Part shown: piece by piece, positions 23,689-36,048 of the stretch
Position numbering within the stretch: the stretch's first letter is position 1
Layout: each line of letters opens with the position of its first letter
Assembly (NCBI GenBank): GCA_012274445.1
Contig: JAAROD010000058.1
Span: 744,001-808,000, forward strand
Source of the DNA: Sclerotiophoma versabilis
Lineage: Eukaryota; Ascomycota; Dothideomycetes; Pleosporales; Didymellaceae
Reading direction: 5' to 3'
Length of the DNA stretch: 64,000 bases
The notes under the pieces: model-generated
The model's database searches: none
Seen by the model: only the letters and a program-made list of their open reading frames with translations
What the model was told of the DNA's origin: nothing
Made by a program: the position numbers and the translations under genes

Positions 23689-25165
23689 GATTGGTGGACC
23701 CACAACACAACGGCCGGAGCGAGCTGTAATGGAGTCTTTTGGGATGGACAAGCGCGCAGCCACGATATCGACACAAACTTCAAAGTCGGGAAGCGGTATG
23801 AGGTTTGTTCCTTGCGTTTGGAGAGCAGACAAAAAGTAGGTTCGCACAGCAGGTAGTAGTAAGCGTAGGCAGCCGCCCTCCCGCAAATATATTGCTCTGA
23901 GATTTCGCCTCCCTTAGCCTCAAGGCGACTGAACTGTCATCGCGAAATGAGGGTTGCTTGAATGCGGGGACGGGCTGGGGCGCAGACGACTCCACAATTC
24001 GGCTCAGACAATCAAAGCTCGCTCCAGATAATCGTGCAGGGATGTCAATAGATTCGACTTTGTGACTCGGCCTTACCAAGGTGACAATTGGTTGCGCCCA
24101 ATCCTTTCACAGCCAAGAAAGATAGTCAAGGTCTCCAATAGCGGTGACAGCCATGCGCTGGTAGATGGGGCCTTTGTTGCTTACCGAACAGTTTGCAGGA
24201 AGCACGGGGCACGAGACTGCCAAACCCTGCTTGTTCAGCCGGTACGTCGAAAGAGAGTAACGAAGCGAGGGTTCTTGCATCAAAATCCATATTAGTCGCA
24301 AGCCGCTTACACGGCTAAAGAGGAAGATGCCGCCATCTTAGCATGGGGAGCCATGTGTAGCATTTAAAGTCAGGTACAACTAATCTGGCATTAAGACGAT
24401 CAGCGTTGGACCTGCATCAGAGCTATCTGCTGATCACGAGAAGGTTCAAAGGCTCAGGATGCTCGCAGCCGCCCTCTATCACTGCGAATCACCGTAGCTG
24501 GTCATCCATAGATGTGTTGTCCATACTGTAGGCTGAGGTGCCTCCTTTGCCACATCTAATATCGAACTGACGCCGTGCAACCAGACACGAGCATCTTACC
24601 GAGCCATGGAAGCCGTGGAAGGTGTAGATTGGCGCGAAGAATACTCAAGATATCGCCAGAAGGACTGATTAGTTCGGCGACCCTGGTAGGCATTTCCATG
24701 TTTTCTTATACGCGTGCCTTCAAGCCGTGACCTTTTGCAGATGTTGTTCGAGTCGTGGCTGGTTCAGTTACCACTTTCGAGACGGACCTGAGCAGTGCTC
24801 CCGTGGTCTCACAAGCATGCCACATATCCGCGTGGTCCGCAGATTCAGCAACTGTGGGGTAGTCGTACCAAAGGCGGCACGAGGGGTACAAGGCCACTTA
24901 ATCAAAACCAGGCTGTTTCTAGAAGGGAGAATATCGAGCCTTCAGATCTGCGACCGCGACCGCGCTACGCGCTACGGCAGTCGATATTGCTCTGCCGTAG
25001 TAACACGTTCAAGGCGCAGGGATGGCCATTGGTCAGCTGTACACAGGAAGTATTCTCTCTGGTAATATGTAAGACACATGTAGCCATAGATCGAACTAGA
25101 ACAGAGAAAAGACGGTGCGTTTATGGGATAGTGTTATACAACATGCCTACGGCCTACCGTTGGCT
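23689..25165. other. Intergenic, upstream of the Zn2Cys6 gene
   Basis: This is 1.5 kb holding the transcription-factor promoter and the POL5 3' UTR. The first 200 bases continue the transcription-factor frame and might be coding if translation starts at 23886. Nothing else is recognisable. Confidence 0.5.
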
Positions 25166-28100
25166 CTACCTGCCCTGCTTCTGAGCGCTCATCGACCAGT
25201 TCTGGAATTGAGTGAACAGAGTCGGCTGAAGAGGCGACTTCTTATCCGCGAACCACTGCTTCTGTGTTTCGGCGTACACATCCACGACAGCAGCGTAGTT
25301 TGCCCTGTCAAGGCCCACAAGTACCTTAACCACGTGCAAGCTAGCACTGCTGCACACATCTGCATGAGCTTTAGCGCCACCACCATTCTTCGCTTCCTCG
25401 TGAATACCCTTCAATATCGCCCATACTGTCTCGACAGCTTCTGGCTTTGGTAGGGGGGCCTTATGCTTCGATCTGGTGTCGAAAAATGTCTTAAGCATTT
25501 TACTGCTCTTGTCGGCCAGCTGCTTGTTTGCGCTGGCACGTGTGCGGCGTAGCACAGGCAGAAGAACCTCAAGTGTGAGTGCGTTTGAGTACTGCTTATC
25601 CAAGTATATCGCCAGTAGGTCAAGGACTCTTGATTTGAACTGGACAACATTCTGCTTCGCATCTTCTCGGTCCTTCTTCTTGCTTGTAACCTGGCTTCGC
25701 TGCTTGAAGATCTTGCTGAGCTGTGGGTCCAAAGCCATCATCTGCTCATCATCCATGTCGGACCCATCAGAGTCGTCATCGCCGTCTGTGTTAGCTTTTG
25801 CCGTACCGAGTGTCATTTGAAGGAGGTTATTGAACTGTGTCAGTTCCGCATCGCCTTCCTCGTCCTCTTCGTCGTCGTCGTCGCTCTCGCTGCTGTCATC
25901 TTCCGAAGAATCAGATCCCGACGACTCATCGTCTGACCCCTCAGCATCGTTGTTCACCAACTCAACGTCCGAATCTACCATCTCAACATCTGAGTCCATT
26001 TCAGAGTTGTCATCAGAGTCACCATCAGACTTGGCATCCTCGGCGTCATCGTCGCCGTGGTTGAACAGCTCTCTCTGTCCGTCAAGGTTCTCCTCGGTAT
26101 CTAGGATCTCAGCGAGCGACTGCAATCCTTCTGAGCCAATTTCGGATGCGAAGATGGAGAACGCCTCTTCACCAATCTTGCGGAATAAGGTGCGTGGGTT
26201 GCCAAGGAAGGACAGGACAATCTCAACAAATGCATCAGAGCCTTCACCTGAGTCCTTGTTTTTTGCCATTGCTTTGCGAGAAGCATCAAGGTCGTCAAGC
26301 ATCATTATGGCATCGCCGTCGCCGTTGTAGACTTGCAACAGTGTCAACGAGTAAAGGAGTGCGAAACCCTCGGCAGCCATCTTATTGCCAGCAATTGATC
26401 CCTATCAGGCTTTGTGTTAGCTGTGTCAAGTAGACGTACTGTAAGCAGCTTACCTTCTTGCTGATCTTGTCGAGAGTTTCAAACGCTTTCTCTACTGTGT
26501 CCATGACTTTCAGCTCCGCCTTGAACACTGACTCGAGAGTCTTGGTAGACGCTCTCTTAGACCGGATAATATTCATGATCATCAAAGCGAATGAGGATTT
26601 GGTGCCAACCTCAATGCCAAGTAACTTTGTGAGACATGAAGACAGACGCTCTTGGAACATTGCTCTGCTGGCCTCGCTGATCGAAGGAAGAGGTACTTTG
26701 CTAGTCTTCACGTCTTTAGAAGGTGTGAAATATGCATGTTCCACCAGCAGTTCAAGAATGCCTTGGAGCCAATTGTCGCCTTCAAAAACATCTTCGGACA
26801 GCTCATCATAGCGCTTGAATTGCTTCACGGTACCGATGAGAAGATCAGCGACGATCTGTCGACGGCTGTCTGCAAGATTCTGATCTTCGGTTCCTGGGCG
26901 GAGGATGACCGACTTCAGATGACGCACGATCTTCTTCAGCGCACTATCATCAACCGAAAGAAGGATCTGCTCAAGCGTCTTCGTCTTCGTGGCCCTGTCA
27001 AAGTCGACGCTACCATGCTTGGTGGTGAGTGCAACAACGATCGGAAGTGCAGAACTGCTATCCTGTTCGACCCTCAACTGTACTGATCTCAAAGCTGAAA
27101 GCGCTGCTGTGTGAAGGAACCTGTCGTCCTTTTTGCTCTGATTGATGACTGTCCTCATGAGGTTTGGGCTGAACAGCGCAGAAATAGCCCACGTAGGTGC
27201 TTGTGTGATCATGCTGCTGAAAAGCTTGAAGCCCCATGACTTACGCTCGTGAGATGAGGTAGTAGAGAATAAGTTGTCTACACAAGTCAGTCTCTACTAC
27301 AAAGGTCCCTGTGCGGTGAACCTACTGTCTACAACGTCGATCCATAACTGAGGGAATTCTGCTTTCGCTGGCTCCTTGGTACTACCTTTGCTCTCTTCAT
27401 CCCGTCGCAAGATTTCGCCAAAGACCAGGTTCCACGCAAAGGTGGGATTTGGGTTAGCAGCTGCTGATTTGATAGTTCCATCCTTTGCGTTCTCAGAATC
27501 GACGTGGAAATCCTCCTTCATGAGCTTCGCTAGACGCGATCTCTCCTTTCTTGAAAGAGGGTCCTTCTGATGCCAAACACCTTCTGGCAGGACCTTCTCA
27601 TAGCTGGCTCGGATAGTAAGCCACACTGCAACTCCCTGTGGCGTGCTGACAAGCTTGAATGGGGTTAGGCGTTTGATTGCCTCCTCAGCACACTGCTCAA
27701 ATTGTGGCTGGGTCTTCAGACTCTTCACAGCTTCTACAAGGACTAACCCACATTCTTCGCGTAGCCAAGGTATGTCGCGTGCCATTCCATAGATATGGTC
27801 CAGAAGCTTGTTCCAACATTCCATGGAAAGTTCCGGCTCAATGACTATTGAAGACTGCATAACGGCCTTGTATCCAAACAGTTTTCCGATCAGATGGTCT
27901 CGTCGGGCCTGGGATGGTCAGCCTAGTCTTAGCCCAAGGGATGCAGCATATACTCGTCCGGGCACATTCCCCTCAATCTCGGTCTTCTCATCGACCATCT
28001 TGATAATTGAAGCAACATCATGATCCAGACCTTCAATCTTGACGCCACCGAATATTTGTCGCAGCAATTCCGTCAATGTAAGCGAGAAGCCGACTCTGGC

Positions 28101-28370
28101 TGCTTTTCTTTGACTGCAAAGACCCTTTATCAAGCGTGTCAAGGCAGTTTCCACCTCTTTCGCAGCTGGTTTACTCTCGGGCGAGAACTTCACGATGAGC
28201 TGTTTGGCAGCCTCAAATCGAACTTCATCTGATTCCGCGGCGAGGTCCTCGTAGAGCTTTGAGAGCTTCAGGTGTTCTTCGTTAAGTGATTTGCGGCGTT
28301 TGGCAGGAGCTTCTTCAAAAATTTCCGCCTGTATAGGCTCGCGCTCTCTCTTGTGGTTCTTGCTGCCCAT
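25166..28370 (-). CDS. POL5: Pol5 / MYBBP1A-like nucleolar protein
   Basis: Exons are 27954-28370, 27326-27908, 26454-27277 and 25166-26401, giving 1019 residues. The N-terminus is basic and nuclear-like (GSKNHKRERE, PAKRRK). The first 700 residues are HEAT-like helices with family stretches such as LSKLYEDLAAESDEVRFEAAKQL, RGKGL-type IKGLCSQRKAARVGFSLTLTELL, RRDHLIGKLFGYKAVMQSSIV and NPTFAWNLVFGEILRRD. A strongly acidic segment of about 80 residues (DDDDEEDEEGD and flanks) sits near 730-815, followed by QMMALDPQLSKIFKQR, a conserved Pol5 landmark. Despite the old name, yeast Pol5 works in nucleolar 60S ribosome assembly and has no proven polymerase activity. The second intron has a weak GTAGGT donor; all junctions keep frame. 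Confidence 0.93.
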
Positions 28371-31300
28371 GTTTCGCAGTCTTTTCGATTTAAGTGTTGT
28401 ATTTCATTTCAATCGTGCCTGACGCGAAAAGTTCACCCGCTGAAAAGTTCTGCCAGTGTACGCTCACCGCTCGCTGAAAGAAGCTTAGTTTGTTTGCGGC
28501 GGAATTTAAGTCCGAAGCTTGGCACCCCGCATCTGGCCTGACAACCACTTCTGCTCAAGCGTACCACGGCAACGGTTCAGGTGGATGCTCCCCTGCCCAC
28601 TGGTGAAGCCTCACTGATGGGTAGCTTTAATGTCTCTGTGGACGCCCCTGACTTGTTTCCAGAGCAATCACAGTTGTGCAGACGAGCTACTGTTGCGGAT
28701 CCATATTGGATGTGATGGATGACACGTTGCTTTGGCATATATCAGCCTCCAATGAAATCCATAACTAGTCCTTGGTAAGATCATTTCAGAGAGAGTTGAA
28801 GGGTACTCAAACTATAGAGTATTCGAAGGGCACTGCTGGGCCTTTGAGGATGATGCACGCAATGGACAGCTTCCTGCTATCGAAGAGGGAAATGCTTGCC
28901 CATAACCGTCTCGTTAAATATAGCTCATGTATGCTATGGAGCTCCAGAGGCCTTACTCAAAGCACAACTCTAAGCACAATTATGTGCTGCATGATGACTC
29001 CGAGTGCTCTATACGCCCAACACAGCGTCAAACTCGATGGAGCGAAGGCTCGTTATATGAAGCAAAAACATCCCTCTCGACCCCACAATCGCCATGGCGC
29101 AGCCCGGTGAGACCGCACGCTGTACCGCTCAGCTACGCCAAAATCTTCATGGACCCTGAAGGTGCTCGAGATAGATTAGCTGGGGCTGACAATGGCACGT
29201 TTCAAGGCGCCGCCAAGGGGACAAGTCTTACCATGCGAAGCTGACGATAGTTGCATGGGACAACAGGTATGTGAGCACGCCTCAACCGAGATCGACTCAG
29301 GTCCGCCCTTCATTAAGTTTTCTTTTCCGGTCATGCATCTATCGATAGGGATCTCCAGCGGCGGACGTAACACTTGTATGCAAGTCCGTCTCTTCGGAAG
29401 CTTGAAGCTTTGCCGACTCCACGATCGTGACGAATTTTCCATGCATAAACCTCGGAAGTGCTCGGCGTGCTGCTGATGTCTGACGAGGGTTGAGCTCAAA
29501 CTGTCCATCACAATGCAGAAAATTCAGGGTCCTGAGACGCAGAGGCCCTCCCGCAGGTCTGGGGTTGACAGAAAACCCATGCTCTTAGTCACGAGACTGC
29601 GCGCGCGATGCCCATTTGTGTGCCGGTTTAGGTTATTTGTGTCGATGACCTGTCGCGTCCACCGGGAGACGACACGCGACTGTTTGATAGCGCATTTCGC
29701 AAGCGCCGCGATTGGCCTCTCAGCCTCTCAGGTCCACAGAAGAGGGGTCACCGGTTGGTGGGGTCCAAACTGGAAATGATGATGGTACCCGTTGTGAAGG
29801 CTTTTGTGCACGCGGTTTGCTCGGTGGATTGGGAACGCCCGTGTTCTCGAACGACCCTTCTTAAGTTCAGCTGCTATGGCGACAGCCTCCACCGGCCTGG
29901 CCGAACCCATGTCAGAAAAACAACCGTTTTCGTAGCGGAAACAGCAATCGTCACTAGTTGTGCGTTGTTCAGGAGGAAATGGCCGCAAACAGGAAGTGCA
30001 AGAATAGCAAACTGGGAGATCGGATCATCGAGCCCAGGCTTGTAGAATATGACGTTGAAGGGGTGTCGCAATCGCGATGTCTCCGCGCAGCTCGATCTCG
30101 AGCATGCACTAAGAGACGGTTCTGCCACCAGCGGAGCTTGGGCAAATCCAGTTTTATGCATCCACATAGGGTAAAAAGCTTGTAATGTCGAGGAGTTCAC
30201 GGGCCGCGCAGCACCCTTCACAAAAACGGAGGCGCTGCGACGTCGGTACCCTGACCAACTGGACCAGCGAAATTGAGCCGCCTGCCCTATCACCTGGCCC
30301 ACGGCCTAAACTGCCTCAGGATCTGGCGCTCTGGCCACTCACGACGTGTGGCTGGCCTGTTGCTTCGAGGCTGTTTCCCTGGCAGAACAGCGCCAAGTCA
30401 CCGCCCATGCTGCGATGACGAAAGACTCGCGAGAGCTGACCACGCTGACGCCGGTCTACCGTGTCAGGACGCAAGCAGAAGGGGGCCCTTACGAGGCTCT
30501 TGAACTCGACTGGGGGCGATCTGCGGCTAGGCCTTGCGATAGTAATAATGCTGTCGGTGCAATGATGGGTCGATGGCCGAGTGCGTCTCCATGGGAAACG
30601 GTTTCTACGTGACGCAGGTCACGGCTAGAAGGCACTGTGGCTCCTCTGGAAGCCTCACGCGAGCGCCGCCGGAGCAGATACTGCTTGGATAGAGACCGGC
30701 GCAGCAGTTAAGCGGAGAGGGAACTCATGGTTTCACGTATTTTTCAGGGCTTGCCGGCATGATGCTGGTCGGAGCGGGATCCGTGCCAGCGTGCTGTCAA
30801 GGTAACAAGACGAGGAAGGGATGGTGTGCAGAGCCCTCAGCCAGCTTCGGCGGGCTGCATGGGTGCACCGCCCGGTGAAGAGAGCAATTGACCCCACGAT
30901 GCAATTGCCATGGCATCAATTATTTCTGGGCTGCAGTGGCAGACAATGTAAATACAGGTTCGCCGCCAGCCCCAGATGCAAGGCGCATTAGCTGCAGCGG
31001 TAGCATTGCCGTGCAGCGTGATCGTGATCGTGTTTCCGGGCAGCGTCAATGAGACGCAGCGGATCAGCAGCGCTCGCAGCACGCTGCATTACCGAAAGAG
31101 CAAACTGCCCCATCCTCGTCCCGCTGCTGCCAGGGCCGTGTGCAGGCAGGCCTGTCAATGGTGAGGCCCTCCGTGCAGCGCTTATGCCTCGCCAACGAGC
31201 GCACTGGCCGCCGCGCTGGACCACCTCCACTGCAGCTTGGTCGTTGCTGTGGAAGCGTAGGCTCGGCAACCTCAAATCCAGCTGGGTGACCTCTGCCCTG

Positions 31301-31784
31301 CTTCTCTTTTCTTCACCCTTCTCGCACCCAAGAAGGCCATTCTCTCCTCCTCGACAGCCGGCACAGGCATTGGTGAACATTGATTAGAAGAACAGGAAGC
31401 CGGTCACTACGTTGGGGACATCTTGTTGGGAAGCCGCTGCCAGCCTCACCATCATTCGCCGCTACCGAACCGCCTACTGCGTGCCTCCATGTCCGCCTAG
31501 CCCACCACGACCAGCATCTCTCTGTATACTAGCGTCGAGCTGCGAGGCTGTTTACTGCGAGCATCTTCAGATTGGAATTAGCTTTCCTGTCTTATATGCT
31601 TATCGGCTCACCACCAGCCGCCAGTCCTACCACCGTCCCTCGCCGCCAGTGAGCAGAGAGACCGCCCGCAGCACCTCCGCCCGCCGCCCACGCTCGCTGC
31701 ACGAGGTCTGCCACACCGCACACGCCGTCCACCACACACACACACACACACATACATACACACACACGCCCGCACATCACCGCT
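28371..31784. other. Long gene-free divergent region between POL5 and CDC25
   Basis: This 3.4-kb stretch is the longest in the window without a supportable gene. Frames never exceed about 130 codons, overlap each other and show no domain or splice pattern. Base composition is similar to flanking DNA, so it does not look heavily RIP-mutated. A tRNA-like arm near 29060-29140 is too imperfect to call. The CDC25-proximal part is pyrimidine-rich and ends in a CA microsatellite. Confidence 0.6.
31732..31767. repeat. CA dinucleotide microsatellite
   Basis: An almost pure CA repeat with two CATA interruptions ends 17 bases before the CDC25 start codon, so it should lie in the 5' UTR. Confidence 0.9.
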
Positions 31785-33720
31785 ATGGAGATGTCGTCGC
31801 CACTGGCCGCCATGCACCCGCCGGCTGCCATTCCCGGCCCGTGGGGCTACCGCCGCGACCTGCCGCCATCCAAGCCATTGTTTGGAGCCCACACACTGGG
31901 GCAGAAGAACTTCAACTTCAGGGACCTGAGCATGAGGAAGGGAGGCATGGACAACTCCTACTTTGCCATCCAGCCAATGAGGGGATCGTCGCCGACTGCG
32001 AGCCTGGCCGCTGACATGTCGTCCAACCTGCATGTCGACCAGAGGTACGGCCCGCCCTTGCATAGGAATTCCCTCCATTGTCTGCCTTGCTAATCTTCAT
32101 TATCAGCCCCCAGCTCGCCACCCCCCGCCGGTCGCTATTCACGTCGGCTTCCTTCCATCAGGTCGACGCCCAGGGTAAGCCAGGCTGTGCTTTGTTAGGT
32201 ATGGGCATGTATGCTAATCTCTACTCAGCAGCAGAGGGCGTGACCACCCCTCCAGTCAGATGGGAAGGAGTGACTACGCCGCCAATCCCTGATTCCTCGC
32301 CCAGCTTCGTGCCTGACTCCATGGACATCTCGCCTCTACCGCACAAGGCCCCTTTCAACAGCTACATTACACTGCCGTCACCCTCTCCGGAGGTGATGCC
32401 GAGCAACGGAGACGACATGCTCTCTCCCTGCGAGCTGCCACAGCTGCCCGCAAACGGGCTTGACATTCCTCGACCAAGCTCCGCTGCTGAGTACGTTCAA
32501 CCCGAGATTGGACAACCAAAGCCTCTACTAACGCGTCGCAGCCGCAAGAAGTCCATCCTTATTCGACCATCTCTCTCGCGCACGAAGAACTTCTCGACCA
32601 ACACTGTGTCTTTCAAGCAGCAGGAACAGCAACCCTTCAGGTTTGGCGCCGGCTGTGACCGAGACAGCTTTGGCAACATTGGTAACACCTCTTCACCTAG
32701 CCTTGACGAGTGCTTCGCGCCTTCACCACCCCAGGAACGTCGCCCGTTCTCTAATGGATCGCTCTTCGCTTCATCAAAGATCAAGCCTTTCCCTTTCGGC
32801 TCGAACATACAGTCTCGTAATAATGGCTCACCCCTTGCTGCCATCAGAAAACAAACTGGCGTCCACTCCCGTCCTCGACCTAGTAAGATGAGAAGGTCAC
32901 TAAGCATGTTTGAGCATCCTGGCGACGTGATGAACGCGAAACAAGAAGGTGACGAGTCTGATTCGCCTAGTGGCCTGTCATCTGTGATGGATACAGAAGA
33001 GTCCTTGTCGCTTAAGCTGCCCCACTTCACACCCTCTGAGCCCGAGAGCCTCCCTCGTATCACCCATGAGACACTCATCCAAGTGCTTGACGGTGCTTAC
33101 GACCACTTGTATGACGAGAAGGCCATCATCGATTGCCGGTTCGAGTACGAGTACAACGGTGGACATATTGAAGGTGCATTGAACTTTTGTGACAAGGAGC
33201 AATTGGCTGAGCGTCTCTTCTCTGCACCCACTAACAACAACACCCTTCTCATCCTCCATTGTGAATACTCCGCACATCGCGCACCTCTCATGTAAGTTTA
33301 TGATCTGTCCTCCTTCCGCGTCTCTGTCCTAACAATATCAGGGCAAAGTTTGTGCGCTCGCAAGATCGCAAAGAGAATGCGCATCGCTACCCTGCATTGC
33401 ACTACCCTGAGGTCTATATCCTTGATGGTGGCTACAGCTCCTTCTACCACTCTAACTCTACTCGATGCTTCCCGCAGAACTATCTTCGGATGGACGCAAA
33501 GGAGCACGAGCAATCCTGCGAGCGCGGCTTGAACAAGCTCAGACAACGCTCGAAGCTTAACCGTGCACACACATTCGCGATTGGCCAACACTCTTGCCAG
33601 ATGGAAGACAGCCCCACGGCTCTCGGCAGGTCAAAGAGTGGAGGCAACATCTTTACGCTTGGCGACGACTCATTGAACGTTGGACGAATAGGCGCTTCGC
33701 GTCGCATGGCCTCTTACTGA
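31785..33720 (+). CDS. cdc25: M-phase inducer phosphatase Cdc25 (NimT-like)
   Basis: Exons are 31785-32044, 32107-32174, 32229-33291 and 33342-33720, giving 589 residues. The C-terminal rhodanese-fold phosphatase domain starts near 385 (PRITHETLIQVLDGAYDH), with IIDCRFEYEYNGGHIEGALNF and the active-site loop HCEYSAHRAP: catalytic C454 and R460 of the C-x5-R motif. YPEVYILDGGYSSFY follows, then KEHEQSCERGLNKLRQRSK. The long N-terminal region is Ser/Pro-rich with many S/T-P sites, including duplicated EGVTTPP, as expected for CDK and checkpoint control. Cdc25 removes the inhibitory phosphates on CDK1 to trigger mitosis. The second intron (54 nt) is in frame and stop-free. The third intron cuts the gene just after the catalytic loop. 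Confidence 0.95.
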
Positions 33721-34946
33721 GCGCACGCGAAGCCGACGATTTCTACACGATATCCCATAATACACGGCGAACTGGACCCACGGCGTTTTCCTTACTTGCT
33801 GCTTCGGTATTCCACAGCATCGGCGTTTTGATCATTTACTCATTTCCATCTCGAGGCGTTCTAGCGATTTGCCATTTGGCCCCTTCTCTGCATCAACTTG
33901 GACCTCTGGACAGCGGGAACAACATCGACTGCGAGCAGTCTGCACCTCCACTTTGGGCTTGCGCCACACCCGTTGCCTCTGCATTTTATACCCAATGTCG
34001 CGTTGCCGCCGGCTCGGACGTTATTTTTCTTTACGGCAGCATAAAGACCACTGCCCTGCAATCTCATTAATTTCCTTTGTCACTACCATCCTCACACGGA
34101 TCTTTCATGGCCCCGCGGAGAAGATCAAAGCATCACTCCAACGACACAATCTCAGAAACATCACGAAACCAAATAAACTCAGGTCTACGTACCTTTACAC
34201 ATCGTCAACCTCGACATCCTCTCCTATCCCCAACTGGTCTTCTTCCATTCTTCGACACCTTCTCCGCACCAGATTGGCTCCACTACATCAGATTGAAAGC
34301 ACTCGGGCACTGGTTGCACATTGGCGCAACCGAAAGGGTCTTTTCTTCGTTCCAACCTATTTAGACTCTTGTTCCGTTCGATTGTGTACTTATCCATACG
34401 TCTTCTGTTCTCTACAGGCTGGGGTCGGCGGCAGTAGGCCTGTAATAGAGACTTGAGGGGATAATTGATATCGTCGTAATGCGGCAGAGAGACGAAAATG
34501 GCTTGAAAAATCTGCATGTAGAAACTAGGGAAATGAAACAGTACCTTACATTCATTGTGTGCTCTGTGTTTGGCTCTGACACGAACAAGTCCATGCTTCT
34601 GCTGTCAATACTGTCGTGAGACCTGACAGCCGTAAGCCCAGTATTGAAACTGCAAGCCAATCGGGCGCGACGCGTAGAAGACGCGCTAGCTCAGTGGTTG
34701 CCCCACTTATTTGGACGTGCAGAACGTTGCAGCATGTGAGACATGATCGCGGACTCTATCCAGCCTTACACCTGCAGCTCGTGGTACCTTGTCACCACAC
34801 TCTGACAGTCTGTCTGGCGTCTCACACGCACCTCATCACACCTCATCACACCTTTAACATATACACCCGCTTCATCTAGCGTCTCGCACGCCTCTGCCGA
34901 ACTCGTGCCCGTTGCTGGGCTCGCTCAACTTCCGTGTCGCACAACT
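33721..34946. other. Intergenic between CDC25 and SLD5
   Basis: This is 1.2 kb with the CDC25 3' UTR and the SLD5 promoter. A possible 86-codon frame from 34107 has no support. Near the SLD5 end, CTCATCACAC is directly repeated (about 34830-34851) and an ACGCGT motif lies at 34670. Confidence 0.55.
34670..34686. promoter_or_regulatory. MCB-like motifs upstream of SLD5
   Basis: ACGCGT (34670-34675) and the related ACGCGC (34681-34686) lie about 270 bases before the SLD5 start. ACGCGT is the MluI cell-cycle box bound by MBF in yeasts, which controls S-phase genes. The hexamer occurs elsewhere in this window by chance, so this is suggestive only. Confidence 0.35.
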
Positions 34947-35758
34947 ATGGATATCGATGACCTTCTCGCCGAAGTCTCAGTCGACTCGACGCCTCAGGAG
35001 TCGAGAGACTTGCAGGAGTTGACTAGGACATGGGTTGCGGAGCGCACGGCGCCGGAGATTCTCAGCTGGCCGGAAGAACTGATGGACAGGGTACTGGAGA
35101 GACTTAGACGGCAGGTATGTTGCTTTACTTGAGATGCACGGTGGAGGAGACGAAAACCGTTGTCGTAGAGAGGGGCTAATGGCGTAGGCAGATTGAGCTC
35201 GTGGAAGATCAAACAGGAAATATGGACCCGAAGACGAATTTCAAGCTCATTGTTATTCAGACGGAACTCGAGCGGTTCAAGTTTCTGGTCAGGAGCTTCT
35301 TGAGGGCGAGGATGAAGAAGGCATGTTGCTGGAGAGCATTGCTGAGATATATGAATGCGCTGACCAAGAACATGTAGATCGATCAACACCCTCTTCATAT
35401 TCACGCACAACACACTGCTTCGCTCGATACAATGCGGCCACTCCTCTCGCCGTCCGAACTGCAGTACCTCACATCACATCAAGCACTCCTTTCGCAACAC
35501 TACTCTGCCTCTTTTCTGTCACAATTTCCCGCATCATTACAACGGCTAGACGACACAACAGGTGGCATCAGTATGGTAGATAAGCCGGATGAAGACCAGG
35601 CCGTGTTTGTACGAGCACTCAGAGATATCGGAACAGTGTTTATAGAAGGCACGGACCGCCGTCTCGAAGTAAAGAGGGGTGACGTCTGGGTGGTCCGGTG
35701 GAGTGCGGTCAGGGGATGGGCTGTTGGTAGTGGGACCGGTGACGTAGAGCTCATCTGA
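34947..35758 (+). CDS. SLD5: GINS complex subunit Sld5
   Basis: Exons are 34947-35114, 35192-35320 and 35378-35758, giving 225 residues. The start MDIDDLLAEVS fits the family; the frame extends 14 codons upstream without similarity. The A domain has WPEELMDRVLERLRRQIELVED and FKLIVIQTELERFKFLVRSFLRARMKKID, the helical core of GINS subunits. LSPSELQYLTSHQALLSQHY and a C-terminal B domain (VFVRALRDIG, RRLEVKRGDVWVVRWSAVRGWA) close the protein. Sld5 with Psf1-3 and Cdc45-MCM forms the CMG replicative helicase in the nucleus. The second intron must be spliced to avoid a stop and starts with GCATGT after AAG, a GC-AG intron. Confidence 0.92.
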
Positions 35759-36048
35759 AGGGGAGTCAGAGTTGTGTTGTGTTGTGAACGCAACGCTTAC
35801 CGACTTGCGAAAGAGCGGTCACGTAGATGTGAAAACCAGACGCACGCGCCCAAACAGTGAGGCTGACGTGCGCCCGGATGCGGAGGTCCGTGGGCAACAA
35901 GGTCAATATGCCGCGAATAACATTATGCCGAGAACCTCGAAAGGTAGTGCCATTACACTATCGATCGAAAAGAATAGTCCAGCCTATCAACGCCATACGA
36001 GAAACTATGGGGATCCCTGCTTGTCACGCGTGCAGATCATGGAAATGC

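Noticed and set aside
29060..29140. tRNA-like sequence on the minus strand (D-arm GCTG-AGCGGTA-CAGC, anticodon-like TCTCACC)
   Set aside because: The acceptor and T stems do not pair and the B box is poor (GGGTCGAGAGG), so it is at most a decayed fragment.
31412..32014. 200-codon plus-strand frame overlapping the CDC25 start
   Set aside because: It runs through the CA microsatellite and overlaps the true CDC25 exon in another frame.
34107..34364. 86-codon frame starting MAPRRRSKHH downstream of CDC25
   Set aside because: It is plausible as a small gene but has no homologue I recognise and no intron or signal; too weak to annotate.
34685..34705. A-box-like GCTAGCTCAGTGGTT upstream of SLD5
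   Set aside because: No matching B box or acceptor stem follows, so it is not a tRNA.
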